Part shown: positions 28,248 through 35,793 of the stretch, piece after piece
Layout of the letters: each line of letters starts with the position of its first letter
Position numbering within the stretch: the first letter of the stretch is position 1
Assembly (NCBI GenBank): GCA_001512485.1
Contig: LFRV01000110.1
Coordinates: 1-49,141, forward strand
Source: Clostridiales bacterium DTU069
GTDB lineage: Bacteria; Bacillota; Clostridia; DSM-8532
Direction of reading: 5' to 3'
DNA: 49,141 bases
Made by a program: the position numbers and the translations under genes
The notes under the pieces: generated by a model
Seen by the model: only the letters and a program-made list of their open reading frames with translations
Databases searched by the model: none
What the model was told of the DNA's origin: nothing

Positions 28248-29156
28248 ATGAGTTTTTTTAACAAACTGAAGAATGGTTTGAAAAAAACAAGAGACAATAT
28301 AACAAAAAGAATAGATAATCTGTTGGTGTCATTCGGAAAGATAGATGAAGAATTGTTTGAGGAACTCGAACAGATACTTATCACATCGGATATTGGTGTT
28401 GAAACATCTCTACGAATAATTGAAGAATTAAAAACAAGAGTGAAAAAAGATAAAATTACCGACGCGCTTCAAGTGAAGAATGTTTTAAAAGAAGAACTAT
28501 TAAATATTGTCGGGGAAGACCAGCCGATAATGAAGCTTGATACAAAACCATCGGTTATTGTAGTGCTTGGGGTTAACGGTGTTGGGAAAACCACTTCTAT
28601 CGGGAAAATATGTCATTTGCTAAAACAGCAGGGAAAAAGAGTGCTTATGGCCGCCGCGGATACTTTTCGCGCCGCTGCGATAGATCAGCTTGAGATATGG
28701 GCTGAAAGAGCGGGAGTTGATATAATTAAGCATACGGAAGGCTCGGATCCGTCCGCGGTCGTATATGATGCCATTGCCGCGGCAAAAGCGCGGGATTTTG
28801 ATGTTATTGTATGCGATACGGCAGGTAGGCTGCATACGAAGAAAAATCTGATGGAAGAGCTTAAAAAAATATTCAGGATAATAAAGCGTGAACTGCCTGA
28901 TGCCGATATTGAAACGCTTCTTGTTCTTGACGCGACAACGGGACAAAACGCCGTGTCACAAGCGAAAAGCTTTACGGAAGCGTCGGGCGTAACGGGACTT
29001 GTGCTGACAAAGCTTGATGGTACGGCCAAGGGCGGCGTGGTTGTTTCAATAAAATCGGAACTTGGCCTGCCTGTGAAATTTATAGGCGTGGGTGAACAAA
29101 TAGATGATCTTCAGCCGTTCAATCCCGTCGAATTTGTCGATGCCTTATTCGCATAG
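28248..29156 (+). CDS. ftsY: Signal recognition particle receptor FtsY
   Basis: FtsY is the SRP receptor GTPase that docks ribosome-nascent chain complexes at the membrane. The 302-residue protein is the short form lacking the long acidic A domain. It has the four-helix N domain (about 1-95), then the G domain with G1 GVNGVGKTTSIGK, AADTFRAAAIDQL, DTAGRLHTK, TKLDGTAKGG and the closing GVGEQIDDLQPF. AAACGGAGG lies 10 nt before ATG. It pairs with smc as in most Firmicutes. The 102-nt gap before it contains a 7-bp stem GGATTTA/TAAATCC without a T run. Confidence 0.96.
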   Translation: MSFFNKLKNGLKKTRDNITKRIDNLLVSFGKIDEELFEELEQILITSDIGVETSLRIIEELKTRVKKDKITDALQVKNVLKEELLNIVGEDQPIMKLDTKPSVIVVLGVNGVGKTTSIGKICHLLKQQGKRVLMAAADTFRAAAIDQLEIWAERAGVDIIKHTEGSDPSAVVYDAIAAAKARDFDVIVCDTAGRLHTKKNLMEELKKIFRIIKRELPDADIETLLVLDATTGQNAVSQAKSFTEASGVTGLVLTKLDGTAKGGVVVSIKSELGLPVKFIGVGEQIDDLQPFNPVEFVDALFA

Positions 29157-29222
29157 AATCAGCCGGTATAAAAAGGCGAGTATTTAAAACCTGCAAATTT
29201 ATCAATTGCTTTAAAAAGGTGC

Positions 29223-29251
29223 TTGACAAATAAATCTAAATTTTATAAGAT
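29223..29251 (+). promoter_or_regulatory. Probable promoter of the IMP dehydrogenase gene
   Basis: TTGACA (29223-29228), 17-nt spacer and TAAGAT (29246-29251), giving a leader of about 60 nt before the gene. A TATAAG alternative lies at 29244 with a short 15-nt spacer. Confidence 0.55.
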
Positions 29252-29320
29252 AGTAAAAATTTATCAGTTATGCCTGATGCGGAATGCTGAAAATATCTTA
29301 ATAAGAAGGAGGAGAAGACA

Positions 29321-30814
29321 ATGGCAATCATATACGAAGAGGTATCAAGAACATTCAGTGAATTTTTACTGCTGCCCAACCTTACAACGAAGGATTGCTC
29401 ACCGTCCAACATAGACTTGTCTGTACCTCTTGTAAAGTTCCCAAAAGGACAGGAACCTTCGATGAAACTGAACATACCAATCGTATCCGCAATAATGCAA
29501 TCGGTTTCAAACGACACATTGGCAATCGCGCTTGCAAAGTGCGGGGGCCTGTCGTTTATTTACGGTTCACAGCCAATTGAAAGCCAGGCCGAAATGGTAA
29601 GGAAAGTCAAGAAACACAAGTCAGGATTTGTAGTAAGTGATTCAAACGTATCGATACATCACACTCTTAAGGACGTTCTCGAAATAAAAGAAAAAACCGG
29701 GCATTCAACGATAGCGGTTACCGAAGACGGAACCGCGACGGGTAAACTATTGGGGATTGTAACCGGACGTGATTACCGCTTAACCAGGGATCCGCTGGAT
29801 AAAAAGGTAGCGGATTTCATGACACCGCTTAAGGATTTAATTGTAGGGAAGCTTGGAATAACGTTAAGCGAAGCGAACGATATTATTTGGGAATATAAGC
29901 TTAACTGCCTGCCTATCGTCGACAGTGACGGCAACCTGCAGTACCTGGTTTTCAGGAAGGATTACGATGATCACAAACAGAACCCCGAACAGCTTCAGGA
30001 TTCGAAAAAAAGGCTTATGGTAGGCGCGGGGATAAACACGCGCGATTATAAGGAAAGGGTTCCGGCTTTGCTTGAAGCTGAAGCCGATGTTCTTTGCGTC
30101 GATTCCTCCGACGGTTATACCGAATACCAGAGAGAAGCTATTCAATATATTAAAAGTAATTACGAGAACGTCAAAGTTGGCGGCGGAAATGTTGTCGACA
30201 GGGAAGCGTTTATGTATTTGGTCGAATCCGGAGCCGATTTCGTAAAAGTCGGAATTGGGGGCGGTTCGATTTGTATTACGCGGGAACAAAAGGGAATCGG
30301 ACGGGGTCAGGCCAGTGCCGTAATAGAAGTTTCGAAAGCCCGCGACGAATATTATAAAAAAACCGGCGTATATATACCGATATGTTCTGACGGCGGTATA
30401 GTTCATGATTATCATATAGTGCTCGCGCTGGCGATGGGCGCGGATTTTGTAATGATGGGACGCTATTTTGCAAGGTTTGACGAAAGCCCTAACAAGAAAG
30501 TAAAACGAGGCAACAGCTACGTAAAAGAATACTGGGGTGAAGGTTCGAACAGGGCAAGAAACTGGCAGAGATATGATCTCGGAGAAAACACGAACCTGAA
30601 ATTTGAAGAGGGCGTTGACAGCTATGTGCCTTATGCCGGTAAATTAAAGGATAATCTTGACGTAACGCTTAGTAAAATCCGATCGACGATGTCAAGCTGC
30701 GGTGCGAAATCTATAAAGCAGCTCCAGGAAACTGCAAGAATAGTAATTGTTTCGTCCACAAGCATAATAGAAGGCGGGGCCCACGATGTTATTCTAAAAG
30801 AAAGTGAATATTAA
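29321..30814 (+). CDS. guaB: IMP dehydrogenase, Tritrichomonas foetus-like type
   Basis: Oxidises IMP to XMP with NAD+, the first committed step of GMP synthesis. The 497-residue protein has a TIM barrel interrupted by two CBS domains (about 95-225). The catalytic loop is [15 protein letters not shown] with C318, and the flap is [11 protein letters not shown] with the R417-Y418 pair. Several stretches, such as [31 protein letters not shown] and [16 protein letters not shown], match my recall of the T. foetus enzyme (C319, R418-Y419) far better than B. subtilis GuaB (GSICTTR). AAGGAGGAG gives a strong start. A hairpin terminator at 30821-30865 follows. Whether another guaB exists elsewhere in the genome cannot be seen. 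Confidence 0.93.
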   Translation: MAIIYEEVSRTFSEFLLLPNLTTKDCSPSNIDLSVPLVKFPKGQEPSMKLNIPIVSAIMQSVSNDTLAIALAKCGGLSFIYGSQPIESQAEMVRKVKKHKSGFVVSDSNVSIHHTLKDVLEIKEKTGHSTIAVTEDGTATGKLLGIVTGRDYRLTRDPLDKKVADFMTPLKDLIVGKLGITLSEANDIIWEYKLNCLPIVDSDGNLQYLVFRKDYDDHKQNPEQLQDSKKRLMVGAGINTRDYKERVPALLEAEADVLCVDSSDGYTEYQREAIQYIKSNYENVKVGGGNVVDREAFMYLVESGADFVKVGIGGGSICITREQKGIGRGQASAVIEVSKARDEYYKKTGVYIPICSDGGIVHDYHIVLALAMGADFVMMGRYFARFDESPNKKVKRGNSYVKEYWGEGSNRARNWQRYDLGENTNLKFEEGVDSYVPYAGKLKDNLDVTLSKIRSTMSSCGAKSIKQLQETARIVIVSSTSIIEGGAHDVILKESEY

Positions 30815-30818
30815 AAAA

Positions 30819-30866
30819 GAGGTGCTGCTGCATAGTATCGCATGATATATCCGGCAGCACCTTTTA
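30819..30866. terminator. Bidirectional terminator between guaB and the alcohol dehydrogenase gene
   Basis: GGTGCTGC (30821-30828) pairs with GCAGCACC (30854-30861), flanked by an A run on the left and TTTTATTT on the right. It can serve both convergent genes. The 25-nt loop is long. Confidence 0.7.
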
Positions 30867-30870
30867 TTTG

Positions 30871-32043
30871 TTATTTGTTTGCGAGATTCAAAATATTAAG
30901 CACATCACTCTTTTTTAAGCGGACAAATTCTCCGATAGTGTATCTGTCTCCGCCCGTTGCCTTATCCGCCATTTCTTCCAGCCTGTCTGACGTTACTCCA
31001 AGCTGTTTCAGAGTAACCGGCAGGCCAATAGAGGAAAGGAAGCTTTCAAACCTTGAAATCCCTTCAATTACCGTATCTTCAGGTGAAAAGAAGGATTGAT
31101 CAACGTTCCATACACGTGCGGCAAATTGACAAAAACGCTCAAGGTCAGTTTTATAAACATATTTCATCCAGGCGGGGAAAACAACTGCAAGCCCGGCGCC
31201 GTGAGGAACATCGTAAATAGCGCTTATCTCGTGTTCTATAGCATGGCTGCCCCAATCTCCGGTTCTTCCCGTATTCAACAAATTATTATGGGCGATAGTA
31301 CCTCCCCACATTATTTCAGCCCATGCGTCATAATTACGGGGTTCTTTCAATACTTTAGGTATATTGTTTATTATGGTTTTCATTACCGCTTCAATCATGC
31401 GGTCTGTTAACTCAACATTTTTAGTTTTGGTGAAATATCTTTCCATCAAGTGTGCCATTATATCCGCTGCGCCGCATGCAGCCTGGTATTTCGGCACTGT
31501 AAAGGCCAGTTCGGGATTCAATATAGAAAACCTGGGATAAATTATTTCCGAATTAAACCCTATTTTATACCATCCGTCTTCATTGGTGATAACACTGGCT
31601 GTACTTGCTTCACTGCCGGCTGCAGGAATCGTTAAGACAGTTCCTACCGGAAGTGCTTTTGTCGGGGTGTGCTTTCCGATAAATATATCCCATACATCGC
31701 CGTCGTATAGGGTTCCCATCGCGATGGCTTTTGCCGAATCAATTGAACTTCCGCCGCCAACCGCCAGTACAAAGTCTATATTTTGTTTCCTGCATATTTC
31801 AATTCCTTCCCTGACAAGACTTAACCTTGGGTTTGGCTTAACACCTGGAAGCTCAATAATTGATAATCCGGCATCTTTCAACGATTTAACAACCCTGTCG
31901 TACAGACCGGTTCTTTTTATGCTTCCTCCGCCATAATGTAACAGAATGTTTTTTCCATAAGCGGAAGCTTCTTTTCCAACTAAATTTTCTGTTCCGCTTC
32001 CAAATATTATTTTTGTTGGATTTGAAAAAGTGAAATTATCCAT
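30871..32043 (-). CDS. Iron-containing alcohol dehydrogenase (butanol dehydrogenase-like)
   Basis: The 390-residue protein belongs to the group III metal-dependent alcohol dehydrogenases, closest in layout to clostridial butanol dehydrogenases and YugJ. The nucleotide-binding region has VGGGSSIDSAKAIA near residue 95. Metal ligands are visible in ADIMAHLMERYF (Asp and His) and in SHAIEHEISAIYDVPHGAG (two further His). It probably reduces aldehydes to alcohols with NAD(P)H in fermentation. GGAGGG precedes the ATG on the minus strand, and a TATAAT box lies at 32075-32080. An inverted repeat TTTTCGC-N9-GCGAAAA (32086-32108) just upstream of that box may be an operator. Confidence 0.92.
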   Translation of the reverse strand: MDNFTFSNPTKIIFGSGTENLVGKEASAYGKNILLHYGGGSIKRTGLYDRVVKSLKDAGLSIIELPGVKPNPRLSLVREGIEICRKQNIDFVLAVGGGSSIDSAKAIAMGTLYDGDVWDIFIGKHTPTKALPVGTVLTIPAAGSEASTASVITNEDGWYKIGFNSEIIYPRFSILNPELAFTVPKYQAACGAADIMAHLMERYFTKTKNVELTDRMIEAVMKTIINNIPKVLKEPRNYDAWAEIMWGGTIAHNNLLNTGRTGDWGSHAIEHEISAIYDVPHGAGLAVVFPAWMKYVYKTDLERFCQFAARVWNVDQSFFSPEDTVIEGISRFESFLSSIGLPVTLKQLGVTSDRLEEMADKATGGDRYTIGEFVRLKKSDVLNILNLANK

Positions 32044-32074
32044 AAATACCCTCCATGTAGATTGTTATTTATAA

Positions 32075-32108
32075 ATTATACCACCTTTTCGCTATGCTTA
32101 CGCGAAAA
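32075..32108 (-). promoter_or_regulatory. -10 box and inverted repeat upstream of the alcohol dehydrogenase gene
   Basis: On the minus strand a perfect TATAAT lies at 32080-32075. Perfect 7-bp arms TTTTCGC (32086-32092) and GCGAAAA (32102-32108), 9 nt apart, cover the region where the -35 box should be; no good -35 is visible. This arrangement suits an operator or activator site, and it also lies 63 nt upstream of the divergent tepA gene. Confidence 0.45.
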
Positions 32109-32170
32109 TGAATATTTCATATTGAATACGATCATACTTATGGAAAGACAATGTACATGGAGGTTTCCTC

Positions 32171-32905
32171 TTGGAATCAAAGGTGTTTTTTGTTAGCCAG
32201 GCTGATGATAAAAAGCCAGATAATGAAAAAGATAATATTAATAAGATAAAAGAAATGGGTACGGTAACCGTACAGGAAAAAGGCAGAAACATACACTGCC
32301 TGACTATAATAGGCCAGATTGAAGGGCATCTCGTATTGCCGCCGCAAAATAAGACGACAAAATACGAACATGTTATACCGCAGCTTGTAGCAATAGAAGA
32401 GGATCCGAACATCGACGGGCTGCTGCTTGTGCTGAATACCGTTGGTGGCGATGTTGAAGCCGGCCTCGCGATAGCGGAAATGATTTCGAGCATGTCAAAA
32501 CCGACAGTATCATTGATATTGGGAGGAGGGCACAGTATAGGAGTACCTATGGCGGTATCCACAAGGTATTCGTTTATAGCGCCGTCCGCGACAATGACCA
32601 TTCATCCCCTTAGGTTAAGCGGCATGGTTATCGGAGTTCCGCAAACTTATGAATATTTCGACAGAATGCAGGAGAGAGTTGTTGACTTTGTTTCAAAAAA
32701 TTCAAATATTTCAAAGGAAAACTTCAGAAATTTAATGCTGAAGACAGGTGAGCTCGCTAACGATGTAGGGACTATCCTGTTCGGGCAGGAAGCCGTAGAT
32801 CATGGAATAATCAATGAGGTCGGAGGTCTTTCAAGTGCGCTCAAAAAACTTGATTCTTTTATTAAAGAATCAAAGACGCAGACGGAAGGAAGTGAAAATG
32901 CGTGA
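32171..32905 (+). CDS. tepA: ClpP-like translocation-enhancing protease TepA
   Basis: The 244-residue protein belongs to the ClpP/crotonase-fold TepA (YmfB) family of Firmicutes, associated with degradation of signal peptides or secreted-protein quality control and with spore outgrowth proteins. The ClpP-type nucleophile lies in [11 protein letters not shown] (S122), the His in [10 protein letters not shown] (H145), and the oxyanion region in [16 protein letters not shown]. The N-terminal 30 residues are charged and probably disordered. Start is TTG 32171 with GGAGGT at 6 nt. The stop overlaps the ylzJ start by 4 nt, the same pairing as in Bacillus. Confidence 0.9.
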   Translation: MESKVFFVSQADDKKPDNEKDNINKIKEMGTVTVQEKGRNIHCLTIIGQIEGHLVLPPQNKTTKYEHVIPQLVAIEEDPNIDGLLLVLNTVGGDVEAGLAIAEMISSMSKPTVSLILGGGHSIGVPMAVSTRYSFIAPSATMTIHPLRLSGMVIGVPQTYEYFDRMQERVVDFVSKNSNISKENFRNLMLKTGELANDVGTILFGQEAVDHGIINEVGGLSSALKKLDSFIKESKTQTEGSENA

Positions 32906-33135
32906 TTTATTCGGTTATTCCATACGAACGGATATTTTATGACAACCAAAATGAAATGTCTTTTATTGAAGTTACACTGCACGGTGAACGTGTTGTGCTT
33001 ATAAAAAACAAAGATAATACGTATACGATTGACAAGCTTATTTCGACAAACCCTAAAGCTTACCTCAAACCCGAGCTTATGCCCGGAACGCTTCTTATGA
33101 ATGTTACAATAAAAAATGACAATATATTCGGATGA
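32902..33135 (+). CDS. ylzJ: YlzJ-like small protein
   Basis: This 77-residue protein begins [12 protein letters not shown] and contains [16 protein letters not shown], the conserved end of the YlzJ family. Function unknown. GTG start within a GTGA overlap with tepA, so translation is coupled. In many Firmicutes the next gene is ftsK/spoIIIE; here it is the glycine riboswitch and serA instead. Confidence 0.75.
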   Translation: MIYSVIPYERIFYDNQNEMSFIEVTLHGERVVLIKNKDNTYTIDKLISTNPKAYLKPELMPGTLLMNVTIKNDNIFG

Positions 33136-33258
33136 GACTTTAGGCTATAGCAGCGGCAGTTACCGTTTATTTAATACCCTGCTGTCGGGAGGCAGGATTG
33201 CCGCAATGGGAAGAAAAATACATAAAAAAAAAGATTGATAAAAATTTAACATAAACTA

Positions 33259-33286
33259 TTGACTTTTTGATTAGGAAGAATATAAT
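33259..33286 (+). promoter_or_regulatory. Promoter of the glycine riboswitch-serA transcript
   Basis: TTGACT (33259-33264), 16-nt spacer and perfect TATAAT (33281-33286). Transcription would begin about 30 nt upstream of the aptamer region. Confidence 0.65.
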
Positions 33287-33321
33287 AAAAGATAATATTA
33301 TATCCAGCAAACCTAATACAG

Positions 33322-33488
33322 CCGGATGAAGGTTGAGGGAGAGTGCCGAAGGCACACCGAAGGAGTAAACCTCTCAGGTTACAAGACTTCAATCGGACGG
33401 GCCTCTGGAGAGACCATGAAATGGCGCCGAAGGGGCAAACCCGTGCTGAAAGGCAGGGTGTATCTCTCAGGCAAAAGGACAGAGACAG
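33322..33488 (+). ncRNA. Tandem glycine riboswitch (gcvT element)
   Basis: Both aptamers carry the conserved glycine-riboswitch motifs. Aptamer 1 (about 33330-33400) has GGGAGAGTGCCGAAGGCAC, ACCGAAGGAGTAAACCTCTC and CAGGTTACAAGAC...CGGACGG. Aptamer 2 (about 33402-33488) has CTCTGGAGAGACC, GGCGCCGAAGGGGCAAACCC and CTCTCAGGCAAAAGGACAGAG. The short linker is typical of the cooperative tandem form. It is followed by two hairpins, the second a terminator directly before the serA ribosome binding site. Most members of the class control the glycine cleavage system or amino-acid transporters. Confidence 0.93.
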
Positions 33489-33500
33489 TTTATTTATAAT

Positions 33501-33580
33501 TATAGCGGAAAACCGCTATAGTTATATGCTGTTTCATAGTGAAAATCAGAGGTCAAACGAAAGGGTTTGACTTTATTTAT
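33501..33580 (+). terminator. Expression platform of the glycine riboswitch: hairpin plus terminator
   Basis: TATAGCGG-AAAA-CCGCTATA (perfect 8-bp stem, about 33503-33522) is followed by GTCAAAC (33552-33558) pairing with GTTTGAC (33565-33571), then a T-rich run TTTATTTAT (33572-33580). The second hairpin ends just before GGAGGG (33582-33587), so it fits a transcription terminator whose formation decides serA expression. The first hairpin may be the alternative pairing element or a spacer; I could not find a clear antiterminator by eye. Confidence 0.6.
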
Positions 33581-33593
33581 TGGAGGGATAAAT

Positions 33594-35198
33594 GTGGCAA
33601 AAATAATCGTAACGGACAAAATGGCACCCGAGGGTATTGATTACTTGAAAAGCAAAGGGCATGAAGTGGATACTCCGTTTGGGATACCGCATGAGGAACT
33701 GCTTGAGGTAATTGAAAAATATGACGCTATTATTGTAAGAAGCGCGACGAAAGTAAGAAAAGATGTTATCGAACGGGGAAAAAACCTTAAAGCGGTCGGA
33801 AGAGCGGGAAATGGCGTAGACAATATTGATGTGGAAGAATGTACAAGACGAGGGATAGCCGTTGTAAATACCCCTGAAGGCAACATAATGGCCGCCGCTG
33901 AAATGGGAGTCGCGTTGGCATTTTCAATATTCAGAAATATCCCTCAGGCTCATTATGCCGCGAAAAATAAGGATTTCAGAAGAAATAAGTTTGTCGGCGA
34001 AGAACTTGATGGCAAGGTTGCCGGGGTAATAGGAGTCGGAAAAATCGGTTCCATTGTGGCAAGAAAGCTTAAGGGAATAGGCATGAAGGTTGTAGGATAT
34101 GATCCTTACGCTTCCGACGACAGGTTTGTTAAATTAGGCATATCCAGGTGCGAGACCCTTGAGGACCTCCTTAAAATTTCTGATTTGGTTACGCTTCACA
34201 TTCCAAAAAGCCCTCAAACTATGGGGTTAATTGGAGAAAAAGAGCTTAAGATGTGCAAAAAGGGTGTGCGCATAGTAAACGTAGCGCGCGGCGGCATGAT
34301 TGATGAAAAAGCGTTGTATAACGCGCTCGTAGAAGGGCATGTCGCGGCAGCGGCTCTGGATGTTCAGGAAAAAGAACCTGATTTTACCAAAAAACCTGAA
34401 GAGCAGGATTACTGGAATCCGCTTCTTGATCTGGATAATGTCGTATTTACGCCGCATCTGGGCGCATCGACAAAAGAGGCGAGCTATAACGTAAGTATAG
34501 GTGTTGCTGAGCTTATAGACAAGGTTCTGAACAATGAGTTTGTTGCAGCGGTTAATATGCCTCCTATATCCGGAGATGTTGAGGAACTCAAGCCATACCT
34601 TGAGCTGGCCGAAAAGCTTGGAAGCATTTACTACCAGGCTGAAAATAACAGGGTTATAAAGATTGAGGTTATATACAGCGGTGACGTTGCGCAAATAGAT
34701 ACCAAATCAATAACATTATCCGCACTGAAAGGTTTCCTGAAGAGCATGGGTGACAGTGAAGTCAACTATATTAATGCCGAGCTTAAGCTCAAAGAACTTG
34801 GCGTGCAGCTTACGGAGAGCAAAAGCACTACCCTTGATAAATACACAAATTTAATTACGGTTAAATTTGTAACACGGGAAAAGGAACTGTCGGTATCAGG
34901 AACAGTATTTGCAAAGGATATGATACACATAGTCGATTTCTTCGGATATAAGCTTGACTTTGAACCCACACCGCATGTTATCGCAATTCAGAACATGGAT
35001 GTCCCCGGAATAATAGGGAAAGTCGGAACACTGCTTGGCTCAAACAACATAAATATCGCTGCGATGCAGTGGAGCCGCAACAGGAGGGGCGATAAGGCGG
35101 TTTCATTTGTAAGCGTTGATGTAGCGGTTCCCGATGATATAATTAAACAGTTGCTGAATACGGAAGGAATTCTCAGGGTTTCGATGCTGAATTTCTAA
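33594..35198 (+). CDS. serA: D-3-phosphoglycerate dehydrogenase
   Basis: Catalyses the first step of serine synthesis: 3-phosphoglycerate to phosphohydroxypyruvate with NAD+. GTG 33594 is chosen since GGAGGG (33582-33587) lies 6 nt upstream; an ATG at 33567 lies inside the terminator. The 534-residue protein is the long bacterial form. It has VGRAGNGVDNIDV, the NAD fold GVIGVGKIGSIVA, the catalytic region RGGMIDEKAL and TPHLGASTKEA, then an intervening domain and a C-terminal ACT domain (IIGKVGTLLGSNNINIA) for serine or other amino-acid feedback. Serine is converted to glycine by GlyA, so glycine is a downstream product of this pathway, which makes control by a glycine riboswitch reasonable. 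serC and serB are not adjacent. Confidence 0.95.
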   Translation: MAKIIVTDKMAPEGIDYLKSKGHEVDTPFGIPHEELLEVIEKYDAIIVRSATKVRKDVIERGKNLKAVGRAGNGVDNIDVEECTRRGIAVVNTPEGNIMAAAEMGVALAFSIFRNIPQAHYAAKNKDFRRNKFVGEELDGKVAGVIGVGKIGSIVARKLKGIGMKVVGYDPYASDDRFVKLGISRCETLEDLLKISDLVTLHIPKSPQTMGLIGEKELKMCKKGVRIVNVARGGMIDEKALYNALVEGHVAAAALDVQEKEPDFTKKPEEQDYWNPLLDLDNVVFTPHLGASTKEASYNVSIGVAELIDKVLNNEFVAAVNMPPISGDVEELKPYLELAEKLGSIYYQAENNRVIKIEVIYSGDVAQIDTKSITLSALKGFLKSMGDSEVNYINAELKLKELGVQLTESKSTTLDKYTNLITVKFVTREKELSVSGTVFAKDMIHIVDFFGYKLDFEPTPHVIAIQNMDVPGIIGKVGTLLGSNNINIAAMQWSRNRRGDKAVSFVSVDVAVPDDIIKQLLNTEGILRVSMLNF

Positions 35199-35202
35199 AT
35201 TC

Positions 35203-35241
35203 CTGTCGCCCGTTGTGCCAAAAGCACCCGAACCATCCGCT
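35203..35241 (+). repeat. Partial copy (right end) of ~230-bp repeat
   Basis: GTCGCCCGTTGTGCCAAAAGC followed by ACCCGAACCATCCGCT matches the right end of the family (GTCGTCACCGAAAACACCCG...CCACCCGCT) with several differences. It starts 5 nt after the serA stop. Confidence 0.5.
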
Positions 35242-35250
35242 ATTTATACG

Positions 35251-35335
35251 ACACTATTTCCGCGGGTCATGGTTCGGGTGTTTCGTTTCTCTTTATTATT
35301 CTCCGTCGTCACCGAAAACACCCGGACCACCCGTT
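35251..35335 (+). repeat. Internally deleted copy of ~230-bp repeat
   Basis: A left end (ACTATTTCCGCGGGT, GGTTCGGGTGTTTCGTTTC) is joined over about 15 bp to a right end (CCGTCGTCACCGAAAACACC, ACCACCCG). The middle of the element, about 150 bp, is missing. Such a solo-ends form suggests deletion or replication slippage between the related inverted termini. Confidence 0.6.
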
Positions 35336-35353
35336 GTCTTTTCGACATAATTA

Positions 35354-35576
35354 CCGCGGGTCCTGTCTCGGGTGTTTCGTTTCCTAGGTCGGCAAAGCAC
35401 ATACCAACAACACGCTTTAGATCCTGTTCATTTTTCTGTTGAGAGGTCTCCATATCCCGGGTCGCTCATTTACCCGCTCCGCATTTACCTGTGGGCAGCA
35501 CAGAGCGTTGAAGCATGCCGCCCGTCGTCACCGAAAACACCCGAGCCACCCGCTACGTTACCGCTTGTTCTGAAAA
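35354..35576 (+). repeat. Copy 3 of ~230-bp interspersed repeat (best preserved)
   Basis: Runs from CCGCGGGTCCTGTC at the left to CCGCTTGTTCTGAA at the right. It matches the inverted copy at 10101-10328 along its full length. Ends are imperfect inverted repeats (CGGGTGTTTCG against CGAAAACACCCG). The right end abuts the perfect palindrome AACTATTGTACAATAGTT (35576-35593), just as copy 1 abuts the same motif. A short reading frame across it has repeat-like translation and no ribosome binding site, so it is not called as a gene. Confidence 0.75.
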
Positions 35577-35593
35577 ACTATTGTACAATAGTT
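35576..35593. repeat. 18-bp perfect palindrome AACTATTGTACAATAGTT
   Basis: Perfect palindrome next to the right end of repeat copy 3. The same 14-16 bp core occurs at 9869, 9897 and 10086, and as ACTATTGT-AC-ACAATAGT at 47275-47292. Confidence 0.75.
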
Positions 35594-35610
35594 CAATTAG
35601 TTGTGTATGA

Positions 35611-35682
35611 ACACTATTTCCGCGGGTCCTGGTTCGGTTGGTTCATTTCCTGGGGCGAAAAAGCACATACTGACAGCACATT
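35611..35682 (+). repeat. Partial copy (left end) of ~230-bp repeat
   Basis: ACACTATTTCCGCGGGTCCT followed by GGTTCGGTTGGTTCATTTCC and AAAAGCACATACTGACAGCAC matches the left third of the family; the rest is absent. It completes an array of four whole or partial units between serA and rimO, all in one orientation. Confidence 0.6.
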
Positions 35683-35793
35683 GGCAATAGTTAATGATGT
35701 CACGTCTTAAAGATGTCATGTCTGAATCTTTAGTCTGTTCAACGGTTTGAATTTGTGATAATATACTGAATGAATGTGGGACGGAGGATAAGA

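Noticed and set aside
33206..33238. Ten-residue frame MGRKIHKKKD as an FtsK/SpoIIIE remnant
   Set aside because: Too short and the spacing to GGGAGG is poor; kept only as a remark in a finding.
35372..35710. 112-codon frame within the repeat array
   Set aside because: A similar translation appears in copy 1, but only because the repeat DNA is shared. There is no ribosome binding site, and indels break it in other copies.
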